NCBI RefSeq assembly: GCF_013409935.1
Contig: NZ_JACCCO010000003.1
Span: 248,001 to 312,000 of the forward strand
Length of the DNA stretch: 64,000 nucleotides
From: Streptosporangium sandarakinum
GTDB lineage: Bacteria > Actinomycetota > Actinomycetes > Streptosporangiales > Streptosporangiaceae
Reading direction: 5' to 3'
In this document: piece by piece, positions 1-7,948 of the stretch
How the letters are laid out: each line of letters starts with the position of its first letter
How positions within the stretch are numbered: the stretch's first letter is position 1
Notes under the pieces: generated by a model
What the model saw: only the letters and a program-made list of their open reading frames with translations
Told to the model about the DNA's origin: nothing
Databases searched by the model: none
Made by a program: the position numbers and the translations under genes

Positions 1-1127
1 TCCGGCCGGCGGAGCTGGAGGGGGACGCGACCGGGCCGGTGGACGTGGAGGTCGGGCCGCGGGACCTCGCCCAGATCCTCTACACCTCCGGCACCACCGG
101 CCTGCCCAAGGGTGTGGCCGCCAGCCACGCCAACCTGGCCCACGGCTGCGAGACCCGGCCCAACCGCCGCAGGTTCGGGCACTCGCGCCACCTGCTGCAC
201 GCCTTCCCGATCGGCACCAACGCCGGGCAGACCATGCTGCTCAACGCCCTCGACGCCCGCCCGGCGGTGCTGACCCTCGGCCGGTTCACCCCGGGCCGGT
301 TCACCCGGCTGATCGAGACCCACCGGGTCGGCACCGTGTTCGTCGTCCCGGCGATGGCGATCGAGCTGCTCAACACCGGCCTGCACACCCGCCGCGACCT
401 GTCGAGCGTCGTGCTGCTGGGGTCGGCCGCCTCGGCCCTGCCCCCGGCGGTGGCGGCGCGGCTGGCGGAGGCGTTCCCCAACGCCACGATCACGAACTAC
501 TACACCTCCACCGAGGCCGCGCCCGCCCAGACCATCATGATCTACGACCCGTCCCGGCCCGGGGCGCTGGGCAGGCCCGCGTTCGGTGGCTCGCTGCGGA
601 TCGCCGGCCCGGACGGCGAGCCGCTGCCGCCGGGGGAGGCCGGCGAGGTCTGGATGCGCTCGCCCACCGCGCCCCGCTCCTACTACCGCGACGAGCGGGC
701 CGACGCCGAGGCGTTCCGCGACGGCTGGGTGCGGATGGGCGACCTCGGCCGCCTCGACGCCGACGGCTACCTCCACCTCCTGGACCGGGAGAGCGACGTG
801 GTCAAGTCGGGCGCGTTCAAGGTCTCGACCCTCCAGGTGGAGGCCGCGCTCTACGAGCACCCGGACGTCGCGGAGGCCGCGGTGGTCGGCCTGCCGCACC
901 CGGTGCTCGGCACCGCGATCGCCGCGGCCGTCGTCCCGCGCTCCGGCGGGCTCACCGGCAGCGGGCTGCGCTCCTTCCTGACGGAACGCCTGGCCGGGCA
1001 CGAGATCCCCGAACGGGTGCTCGTCGTCGACACCCTGCCCAGGAACCAGTCAGGAAAAGTCATCAAAAGGGAGTTGCGGGGGCTGTTCGACGCCGCCGCG
1101 ACCGCTCGCACGGAAGGCAAGACATGA
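1..1127 (+). CDS. Acyl-CoA ligase / free-standing adenylation enzyme of the NRPS cluster (5' partial)
   Basis: ANL-superfamily enzyme that activates a carboxylic acid as its acyl-adenylate. The frame is open to the window edge, so the N-terminus lies outside; about 375 residues are visible. Core motif A3 reads YTSGTTGLPKG near base 80, A5 is STEAAP, A7 is MGDLGRL and the C-terminal A10 lysine is in NQSGKVIKREL. There is no carrier domain, so the product must be loaded on a separate PCP or CoA. Overall it looks more like CoA ligases than amino-acid A domains. It overlaps the next NRPS gene by ATGA, so it very likely primes this assembly line with an acyl or aryl acid (inference). The substrate cannot be read from the sequence. 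Confidence 0.85.
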   Translation, partial: RPAELEGDATGPVDVEVGPRDLAQILYTSGTTGLPKGVAASHANLAHGCETRPNRRRFGHSRHLLHAFPIGTNAGQTMLLNALDARPAVLTLGRFTPGRFTRLIETHRVGTVFVVPAMAIELLNTGLHTRRDLSSVVLLGSAASALPPAVAARLAEAFPNATITNYYTSTEAAPAQTIMIYDPSRPGALGRPAFGGSLRIAGPDGEPLPPGEAGEVWMRSPTAPRSYYRDERADAEAFRDGWVRMGDLGRLDADGYLHLLDRESDVVKSGAFKVSTLQVEAALYEHPDVAEAAVVGLPHPVLGTAIAAAVVPRSGGLTGSGLRSFLTERLAGHEIPERVLVVDTLPRNQSGKVIKRELRGLFDAAATARTEGKT

Positions 1128-2878
1128 CGGCACCCCTGGTCGACGAATGGGACCGGGCGTCCCTGGCACAGCACGGCATGTGGGTCACCGAGCGCGCGGG
1201 CGCCGGCGGCCGGGTCTACGCCATGCCCCTCGCCGTCCGGCTGGACGGGCCGCTGGACGTGGACGCGATGCTCGCCGCCTGCGCCGCGGTCGCCGCCCGC
1301 CACCCCGTGCTGGCCGCGGCCATGACCGAGCGGGACGGGCTGCTGCGCCTGCTCCCCGGCCGGACGCCCCCGCCGGCCCGCTTCACGGACCTGACCGGCG
1401 GCGCCGGGACCGCCGAGACCACCAGGACCGCCGAGACCACCGGGACCATCAGGACCACTGAGACCGCCGACGCCGCCGAGGCCGCCGCGGCGGAGCTGGT
1501 CGAGGCCGAGATCGCCCGGCCCTTCGACCTGGAGGCCGGCCCGCCGGCCCGGTTCACCCTGGCCCGGCTCGCGCCCGAACGGCACCTGCTGCTGCTCGTC
1601 GCCCACCACGCCGTCTTCGACGGCATGTCCAAGGACGTCGTGCTGGCCGACCTGGCCGCCGCCTACGGCGGGCGCGCCCTCGCGCCCCTGGCGGTGCCGT
1701 ACGGCGAGGCCGCCCGCGCCGAGCAGGACCGGGTGGACGCCGGGCTCGCCGCGGCCGCGGAGTTCTGGCGGGAACGGTGGCACGATGACCGGGAGGTCCT
1801 GTTGCCCGGCCTGGTGGCCCCGTCGCTGCGCGCCGCCCCCGGTGAGACGGCCGGCCTCGACGCCGCCGCGCTCGGCTCCGGCCTCGCCGCCGTCGCCGAG
1901 GGGCTGGGCGTCACCCGCTTCGAGGCGCTGATGACCGCCCTGCACGTGCTGCTGCACGCCTACGGCAACAAGCGGGTCGCGGTCGCGGCGGACCTGTCCA
2001 CCCGGACGGAGGGGACCCGCGACCACGTGGGGCCGTTCGTCAACGAGCTTCCCGTGGTGTCCGCGCCGCACGGCACGTTCGCCGGGTTCGCCCGGGAGAC
2101 GCGCGAGGAACTGCGGGCCGTCTACCGGCACCGGGAGGTGCCGCTGGCCCGTGCCCTGGGCGGGATCAGCCCGCGCAGCGCCCTCGCCCCCGTCTCGGTC
2201 AGCTACCGCCGCCGCACCGGCCCCGCCCCCGCCTTCGACGGCCTGGACTCCTCGGTGGACTGGGCGATGTTCAACGGCGCGGTCCGCAACACCCTGCACC
2301 TGCAGGTGGTGGACGCCCCGGAGGGCCTTTCGGCGCGGCTGCTGTTCAACCCCCGGGCCATCGGCCGGGCCGGATGCGAGAGCGTCGCGGCGGACCTCGT
2401 CGCCCTGCTGCGCGGCGCCGCGGCCCGGCCCGACGCCCCGCTCGGCGAGCTGCCGCTGCCGCCCCGGGTACAGGGCCCCGCCGTCGCGGCCCCGGCGGTC
2501 CCCGGCCCCGCCGGGAAGGCGGCCGACGGGAAGGCGGCCGACGGGGAGACGGCGGCCGGGGCGGCGGCGGGTACGGACTCCACCGCGGGCTCCGACGTCA
2601 CCGGTTCCGGGGTCGGCCCGGACGTCACCGGTTCCGGGGTCGGCCCGGACGCCACCGCGGAGATCACCGCCGAGGTCACCGCGATCTGGCGCGAGCTGCT
2701 GGGCGTGGACGAGATCGAGCCGGACGACGACCTGTTCGACCTCGGCGGTCACTCCCTGACCATCACGCAGATCATCTCCCGGGTCCGCGACCGGTACGGC
2801 GTCGAGCTGTCCTTCGAGCTGTTCATCGACACCCCGACCGTCGCCGGCGTGACCGGTGAGATCGCCGGGTCCCGATGA
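1124..2878 (+). CDS. NRPS condensation-carrier protein (C-PCP)
   Basis: 584 residues. The condensation domain fills roughly residues 1-440, with the canonical HHAVFDG active site at H161-H162. The carrier domain lies at about 510-580, with the phosphopantetheine serine at S544 in LGGHSL. It has no adenylation domain, so the PCP must be charged in trans, plausibly by the ligase just upstream. The start is the ATG of an ATGA overlap with that ligase. The linker ahead of the PCP carries in-frame 15-bp and 27-bp tandem duplications, and a Thr/Glu-rich repeat occurs near residues 90-120. Family and domain calls are firm; the aminoacyl substrate is unknown. Confidence 0.9.
   Translation: MTAPLVDEWDRASLAQHGMWVTERAGAGGRVYAMPLAVRLDGPLDVDAMLAACAAVAARHPVLAAAMTERDGLLRLLPGRTPPPARFTDLTGGAGTAETTRTAETTGTIRTTETADAAEAAAAELVEAEIARPFDLEAGPPARFTLARLAPERHLLLLVAHHAVFDGMSKDVVLADLAAAYGGRALAPLAVPYGEAARAEQDRVDAGLAAAAEFWRERWHDDREVLLPGLVAPSLRAAPGETAGLDAAALGSGLAAVAEGLGVTRFEALMTALHVLLHAYGNKRVAVAADLSTRTEGTRDHVGPFVNELPVVSAPHGTFAGFARETREELRAVYRHREVPLARALGGISPRSALAPVSVSYRRRTGPAPAFDGLDSSVDWAMFNGAVRNTLHLQVVDAPEGLSARLLFNPRAIGRAGCESVAADLVALLRGAAARPDAPLGELPLPPRVQGPAVAAPAVPGPAGKAADGKAADGETAAGAAAGTDSTAGSDVTGSGVGPDVTGSGVGPDATAEITAEVTAIWRELLGVDEIEPDDDLFDLGGHSLTITQIISRVRDRYGVELSFELFIDTPTVAGVTGEIAGSR
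2514..2653 (+). repeat. In-frame tandem repeats in the C-PCP linker (15 bp, then 27 bp x2)
   Basis: A GGCGGCCGACGGGAA unit of 15 bp repeats about three times near 2514-2550. A perfect 27-bp duplication occupies 2594-2620 and 2621-2647. Both keep the frame and expand an Ala/Gly-rich linker between the condensation and carrier domains. Confidence 0.85.
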
Positions 2879-4434
2879 CGGACGCCCCCGCCGCCCGGAG
2901 GGCGTCCGTGACGGTCGAGTTCGCCGGCGCCCGCGGCGGCGAGGCCCCGCTCACCTGGGGGCAGCAGGCATTCTGGCGGCTGACCCGGTGGCTGGACGAC
3001 GGCGACCCGTACTTCAACATGCCCTGGACGCTGCCCGTCCCCGGCCGGCACGAACTCGACGCGGTCCTCGCCGCGCTGCGCGGGCTCGTCGAGCGGCACG
3101 AGACGCTCCGCACGACCTGCGCGCAGACCCCCGCCGGGCCCGTGCAGCGGGTGATCCGGCGGGGCCGGCTGACGGTCGAGGTGGCCGAGGCCGGGCAGGC
3201 CAGGCCGCTCGCCGTGGCCGCGGAGGTCGCCGCGGAGCTGGCCGCCACCGGGTTCGACTACGCCGCCGAGCCGCCGCTGCGCTGCGCCGTCGTGACCGGC
3301 GGCGGGCGGCCCCGGGCGATGGCCTTCGCCCTGTCCCACCTCGCGGTGGACGCCTGGACGCTGGACATCCTCGCCGCCGACTGGAAGGCGCTGCTCGCCG
3401 GGCGGGAGATGCCCGCCCCCGTCTGGCAGCCGCTCGACCAGGCCGCGTTCGAACGCGAGAGGACCGGCGCCGCGCGCGGAGCCAGGGCGCTGCGGCACTG
3501 GCGGGCGGAACTGGGGACGGCGCCCCTCACCCTGTTCGACTTCCCCGGCGTCACCCCGGAGGAACCGCGGTTCGTCCGGATCGGCATGGAGTCGGCCGCC
3601 GTCGCCGCGGCGGCCGAGACGCTGGCGGAACGCTGGTCGGTCAGCACCGCCAGCGTGCTGACCACGGCGAGCGCCGTGCTGCTGTCGGCGCTGACCGGGC
3701 ACCGCCGGGTGGCCATGCAGCTCATCGTCGCCAACCGGCACGACCCCAGGACCGGCGCCATGGCGGGCACCGCCGTACAGGACGGGCTGTTCGTCCTCGA
3801 CCTGTCCGGCGGGACCTTCGCCGACGCGGCGCGGGCCGGGCACGGGCGGGCGCTGACCGCCTACCGGAACGCGCACTACGACCCGTTCGCGATGATGGCG
3901 CTGCGCGAGGAGATCGGCCGGGAGCGCGGCGGGACCGTGGACCTGTCGGCCTACTTCAACGATGCGCGGTCCATCGGCCACTGGCCCAACCTGCCCCGGG
4001 TGGAGCCGCCCGGCGACCCCGCGGCGATCGCCGCGCTCACCGGGCGGACCCGCACCTTCCTCGTCGGCGCGTGGCACGAGGTGGACGCGACGGTGTTCTT
4101 CTCCACCACCCCCGCCACCCACACCTGCGGGCTCCACCTGCTGGTCGACACCGCCCGCCTGCCCCGGTCCACCGCCCACGCGCTGCTGCTGGGGATGGAG
4201 ACCCTGCTGGTGAGCGGCGTGGCCGGGGACGTGCCGCTCGACGCGGTCGCGGAGCTGTGCGGGATCACCCCGGTCACCCGGCCAGGCGGGAGCGGCCCGG
4301 GATCACCCGGAACGACCGGCGGGGACGCGGAGGTCGTACACATGAAGGCCGTACCCGTGGAGGGCGCGCCGGTGGAGGGCGGGGCCGCTGGGAGGGCCGC
4401 CGAGGACGTGACCGCCGGGGGAGGCGCCCGATGA
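2875..4434 (+). CDS. Stand-alone condensation-domain protein with a divergent active site
   Basis: 519 residues, translationally coupled to the upstream gene by ATGA. The fold reads as an NRPS condensation domain, with TWGQQAFW near the N-terminus and a YFNDARSIGHW segment about residue 360. The HHxxxDG motif is SHLAVDA: the catalytic second histidine (about H155) and the aspartate (D159) remain, while the first His is Ser and the Gly is Ala. It may still form amide bonds, or it may have another role such as a gate, an unusual acceptor, or a non-catalytic partner. The roughly 70-residue Gly/Ala-rich C-terminal tail has no recognisable domain. It has no carrier or adenylation domain. Confidence 0.8.
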   Translation: MTDAPAARRASVTVEFAGARGGEAPLTWGQQAFWRLTRWLDDGDPYFNMPWTLPVPGRHELDAVLAALRGLVERHETLRTTCAQTPAGPVQRVIRRGRLTVEVAEAGQARPLAVAAEVAAELAATGFDYAAEPPLRCAVVTGGGRPRAMAFALSHLAVDAWTLDILAADWKALLAGREMPAPVWQPLDQAAFERERTGAARGARALRHWRAELGTAPLTLFDFPGVTPEEPRFVRIGMESAAVAAAAETLAERWSVSTASVLTTASAVLLSALTGHRRVAMQLIVANRHDPRTGAMAGTAVQDGLFVLDLSGGTFADAARAGHGRALTAYRNAHYDPFAMMALREEIGRERGGTVDLSAYFNDARSIGHWPNLPRVEPPGDPAAIAALTGRTRTFLVGAWHEVDATVFFSTTPATHTCGLHLLVDTARLPRSTAHALLLGMETLLVSGVAGDVPLDAVAELCGITPVTRPGGSGPGSPGTTGGDAEVVHMKAVPVEGAPVEGGAAGRAAEDVTAGGGAR

Positions 4435-5900
4435 CCGCCGCGGACGACCGGCGGGCCGAGCTGCTCGGCCGCCTGGCCGCGCTGCCGCCCGAACGCCGCC
4501 GCGCCCTGCTCGCGCACGCCCGCGGACGGGCCGCCGGGGACGTCCCGGGCGAGGCGGGCGAGGCGGGGACGGCTGCCGGGAGCGGCGCCGGGACGGAGGA
4601 GTGGCCGCTGTCGTTCGGGCAGGAGCGGCTGTGGTTCCTCAGCCGCTTCGACCCGGCCGACACCGCCTACCACACCCCCTGGTGCGTACGGCTGCGCGGC
4701 CCGGTGGACGCCGAGGGACTCGCCGCCGCCTTCACCCGGGTGACCGGGCGGCACGACGTGCTGCGCACCCGCTTCCGCCTGGCCGGGGACCGTCCCGTGC
4801 AGGTCGTCGTGCCAGCCGCGCCCGTCACCGTGGAGCGGGCCGACGTCGCCGGCGACCCCGCGCCCGCCGTCCTGGAGTTCGTCAACCGGCCCTTCGACCT
4901 GGAGAACGGCCCGCCGCTGCGGGTGGCGCTGCTGCGCCTGTCCGACCAGGAGTCCCTGCTCTGCATCGTCCTGCACCACATCGTGGTGGACGGCTGGTCG
5001 CTGGACGTCCTCATGCGGGAGCTCGCCGAGTGCTACGCCGCGCACCGTGAGGGACGCGAGCCGGTCCTGGCCGACCTGCCCGTGCGGTACACCGAGGCCG
5101 TGGCCGAGGAGCGGCGCCGGGCCGGGGACGACGACGGCGCCCACCTGGCGTACTGGACGCGGACGCTCGCCGGCGTGCCCGTCCTCGACCTGCCCGCCGA
5201 CCGTCCCCGCCCCCCGCGCTGGACCGGCCGGGGCGGGCGGGTGGAGCTGGCCGTACCCGACGAGGCGGTCTCCCGGCTGGAGGAGACCGCGAAGAGGCGG
5301 CGCTGCACCCTGTTCATGGCCCTGCTCGCCGCCTACCAGGCGACCCTCGGCGCGGCCGCCGGGCAGGAGGACCTGTGCGTCGGGGTGCCGGTCGCCGGGC
5401 GGAACCGTACCGAGCTGGAGCCGCTGATCGGCTACTTCGCCACGACCCTGGTGCTGCGCGCCGACCTGTCGGGAGACCCGACCTTCGAGGAGCTGCTCGG
5501 CCGCACCCGCAGGGCGGTGTTCACCGGCATGCAGCACGCCGAGGTGCCCTTCGAGCGGATCCTCGGCGCGCTGCGCCTGCCCCGCGACCTGAGCCGGCCG
5601 CCGCTCTTCCAGGCGATGTTCAACCTGCACAACCTGCCCAAGGACGACCTGCTGCGGACCTCCATGGCCGACCTCGACGTCGAGGTCCACCCGGTTCCGG
5701 CGGCGGGCCGTACCAAGGCCGAGGTCTCGGTGGACGCCTGGCGCGGGCCCGAGGGCCTGGGCGGCGTCCTCGACTACAACAGCGACGTCTTCTCCGCCGG
5801 GACCGCGCGGCGGCTGGCCGGGGCCTTCACCGAGCTGGTGGAGCGCGCCGGGGCCGACCCGGGACTCCGGCTGTCCGACCTGAAAGGCATCCGACCGTGA
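4431..5900 (+). CDS. Stand-alone NRPS condensation protein
   Basis: 489 residues. The start is the ATG overlapping the previous stop (ATGA); the same frame stays open far upstream, but that stretch is a shadow of the preceding gene. Residues 1-35 form a short helical arginine/leucine-rich leader that could dock a partner. The condensation domain follows, with SFGQERLWFLSRFDP near residue 62 and an intact HHIVVDG at H182-H183/D187. It also has the later core motif VPVAGRNRTELEPLIGYF. With no A or PCP of its own it must work on carrier proteins supplied by the neighbours. It is the second separate condensation protein in the same operon. Confidence 0.87.
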   Translation: MTAADDRRAELLGRLAALPPERRRALLAHARGRAAGDVPGEAGEAGTAAGSGAGTEEWPLSFGQERLWFLSRFDPADTAYHTPWCVRLRGPVDAEGLAAAFTRVTGRHDVLRTRFRLAGDRPVQVVVPAAPVTVERADVAGDPAPAVLEFVNRPFDLENGPPLRVALLRLSDQESLLCIVLHHIVVDGWSLDVLMRELAECYAAHREGREPVLADLPVRYTEAVAEERRRAGDDDGAHLAYWTRTLAGVPVLDLPADRPRPPRWTGRGGRVELAVPDEAVSRLEETAKRRRCTLFMALLAAYQATLGAAAGQEDLCVGVPVAGRNRTELEPLIGYFATTLVLRADLSGDPTFEELLGRTRRAVFTGMQHAEVPFERILGALRLPRDLSRPPLFQAMFNLHNLPKDDLLRTSMADLDVEVHPVPAAGRTKAEVSVDAWRGPEGLGGVLDYNSDVFSAGTARRLAGAFTELVERAGADPGLRLSDLKGIRP

Positions 5901-7948
5901 CGACGACGGCGATGACATCGACGACCGCACCACCGACGGAACCGACGACGGGAACGGCGCCGGAGACGGGGCCGGTGACGCTGCCGGGGCCGGTCCCGCA
6001 CCGGCCGGCGGCCCCCGAGGCGGTGGCGGTCACCGGGACCGGCGGCGCGCTGACCTACCGCGAGCTGTCCCGGAGGGTGGACGACCTGGCGGCGGTGCTG
6101 CGCGGGTACGGCGTCGGCCCGGAGTCCCTCGTCGGGCTGTGCATGGAGCGCACGCCCGGGATGGTGGTCGCGCTCCTGGCGGTCTGGGCGGCCGGCGGCG
6201 CGTACGTCCCGCTCGACCCGTCCTTCCCCGCCGACCGGCTCCGGATGGTCCGCGAGGACGCCGGGATCGACCTGGTGCTGACCCAGGACGGAGTGGACCG
6301 CGACCTGCTGCGCGGCGTGCCCCGCGTGCTGCGGCTCGGGTGGGACGGCGCCGCCCCGGCGGACGCCCGCCGCGCCGTCCCGGCCACCGGGGACGACCCC
6401 GCGCCGCCGGGCGCCCTGGCCTACCTGATCTACACCTCCGGCTCCACCGGCCGGCCCAAGGGCGTGGCGGTCCCGCGCGAGGCGGTGACGAACCTGCTCG
6501 CCTCGTTCGCCGGCCTGCTCGGCCTCACCCCGGCCGACCGCTGGCTGGCCGTCACCACCCTGTCGTTCGACATCTCGGTGCTGGAGCTGCTGCTGCCGCT
6601 GTCCCTCGGGGCCCGGGTGGTGCTGGCCACCGCCCGGGAGGCGGCCGACGGCCGGGCGCTGCGGGAGCTGGCGGTCGCCGAGGGGGTCACGGTCATGCAG
6701 GCCACCCCCGCGACCTGGCGGATCCTGCTGGAGGCCGGCGGCGTCCCCGGGACCGTGCGGACCCGGCTGTGCGGCGGGGAGGCCCTGCCGCGCGACCTGG
6801 CCGACGCGCTGCTGGCCGGCGGCGCCCGCCTGTGGAACGTCTACGGCCCCACGGAGACCACCGTGTGGTCCGCCGCCGGAGGAGTCCGGCCCGCCCCGGC
6901 CCCGGTCGACCTGGGCGAGGCGATCGCCGAGACGTCGCTGTACGTCCTGGACGACGCCGGCCTGCCGGTGCCCGACGGCGAGGTGGGCGAGCTGCACATC
7001 GGCGGGACGGGCGTGGCGCGCGGCTACCACGGCATGCCCGCCCGGACCGCGGACCGCTTCCGGCCCGACTCCTGGTCCGGCCGGTCCGGGGCGCGCATGT
7101 ACGGCACCGGCGACCTCGTCCGCCTCGCCCCCGGCGGGCGTCTGGAGTATCTCGGCCGGGCCGACCAGCAGGTCAAGATCCGCGGGTTCCGGATCGAGCT
7201 CGGCGAGATCGAGACGGCGCTGCGCGCCGCCCCGGAGGTACGGCAGGCCGCGGCGGGCGTGTGGACCGGACCCGACGGCTCACCCCGGCTGGTGGCCTAC
7301 GTGGTCCCCGCCGAGCCCGGTGGGCCCGCCGGAGACGAGCCTTCCACCGGGCCCGGCACGGTGGCGGGCGAGCCTTCCACCGGGCCCGGCACGGTGGCGG
7401 GCGAGCCGCACGCCCACGGGGAGCCGGCGCCGACCGCGCCCGCGGACCTGTGGCCGGGGCTGCGTGAGCGGCTCCGCCGGAGCCTGCCGGAGTACATGGT
7501 CCCCGCCCACCTCGTGACGCTCACGGCCCTGCCGCTCACCCCCAACGGCAAGCTCGACCGGGCGGCGCTGCCGCCGCCGGAGGCCGCGCCCGCCAGGACC
7601 GCCGCCTACCGGGCCCCGGGCACGGCCGTGGAGGACGAGCTGGCCGGGATGTGGGCCGAGGTGCTGGGTATCGACGAGCCCGTCGGCGTGGACGACGACT
7701 TCTTCGAGCTCGGCGGGCACTCGCTGACCGCGGCCCAGATCATCGCCCGCGTCCAGGCCCGCTACGGCGCCGCCGTGCCGATCGTGGCGTTCTTCGAGAA
7801 CCCCACCGTCGCCGGGCTCGCCGGGGAGCTGGAACGCCTCGACGACGACCTCGACCTGTCCGAGATCGCCGCGCTGCGCGACGAACTCGACGGCCTCGAC
7901 GCCGACGAGCTGGCCGCCGTCCTCGACGAACTGGCCCCGGGCGCATGA
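5897..7948 (+). CDS. NRPS adenylation-carrier protein (A-PCP), predicted glycine-activating
   Basis: 683 residues, starting at a GTG that overlaps the previous stop. All A-domain core motifs are present: IYTSGSTGRPKG, YGPTETT, YGTGDLVRL, KIRGFRIELGEIE and NGKLDRAALP. The carrier serine is about S609 in LGGHSL. By alignment from memory to GrsA PheA, the specificity residues are D-I-L-Q-L-G-V-V-W-K. That is almost the classical glycine code DILQLG(L/M)(I/V)WK. A perfect 33-bp duplication (7337-7402) enlarges the loop between A8 and A10. The C-terminal acidic helix after the PCP may be a docking tail to the next protein. The glycine prediction is inference. Confidence 0.9.
   Translation: MTTTAMTSTTAPPTEPTTGTAPETGPVTLPGPVPHRPAAPEAVAVTGTGGALTYRELSRRVDDLAAVLRGYGVGPESLVGLCMERTPGMVVALLAVWAAGGAYVPLDPSFPADRLRMVREDAGIDLVLTQDGVDRDLLRGVPRVLRLGWDGAAPADARRAVPATGDDPAPPGALAYLIYTSGSTGRPKGVAVPREAVTNLLASFAGLLGLTPADRWLAVTTLSFDISVLELLLPLSLGARVVLATAREAADGRALRELAVAEGVTVMQATPATWRILLEAGGVPGTVRTRLCGGEALPRDLADALLAGGARLWNVYGPTETTVWSAAGGVRPAPAPVDLGEAIAETSLYVLDDAGLPVPDGEVGELHIGGTGVARGYHGMPARTADRFRPDSWSGRSGARMYGTGDLVRLAPGGRLEYLGRADQQVKIRGFRIELGEIETALRAAPEVRQAAAGVWTGPDGSPRLVAYVVPAEPGGPAGDEPSTGPGTVAGEPSTGPGTVAGEPHAHGEPAPTAPADLWPGLRERLRRSLPEYMVPAHLVTLTALPLTPNGKLDRAALPPPEAAPARTAAYRAPGTAVEDELAGMWAEVLGIDEPVGVDDDFFELGGHSLTAAQIIARVQARYGAAVPIVAFFENPTVAGLAGELERLDDDLDLSEIAALRDELDGLDADELAAVLDELAPGA
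7337..7402 (+). repeat. Perfect 33-bp in-frame duplication inside the A-PCP gene
   Basis: Units 7337-7369 and 7370-7402 are identical and encode EPSTGPGTVAG twice. The insertion sits in the A-domain C-terminal subdomain, a surface loop in related structures. Confidence 0.9.

Noticed and set aside
851..2752. Long minus-strand open frame opposite the ligase and C-PCP genes
   Set aside because: Gly/Arg-rich shadow created by high GC at third positions; no start signal or domain. The plus strand has clear NRPS motifs.
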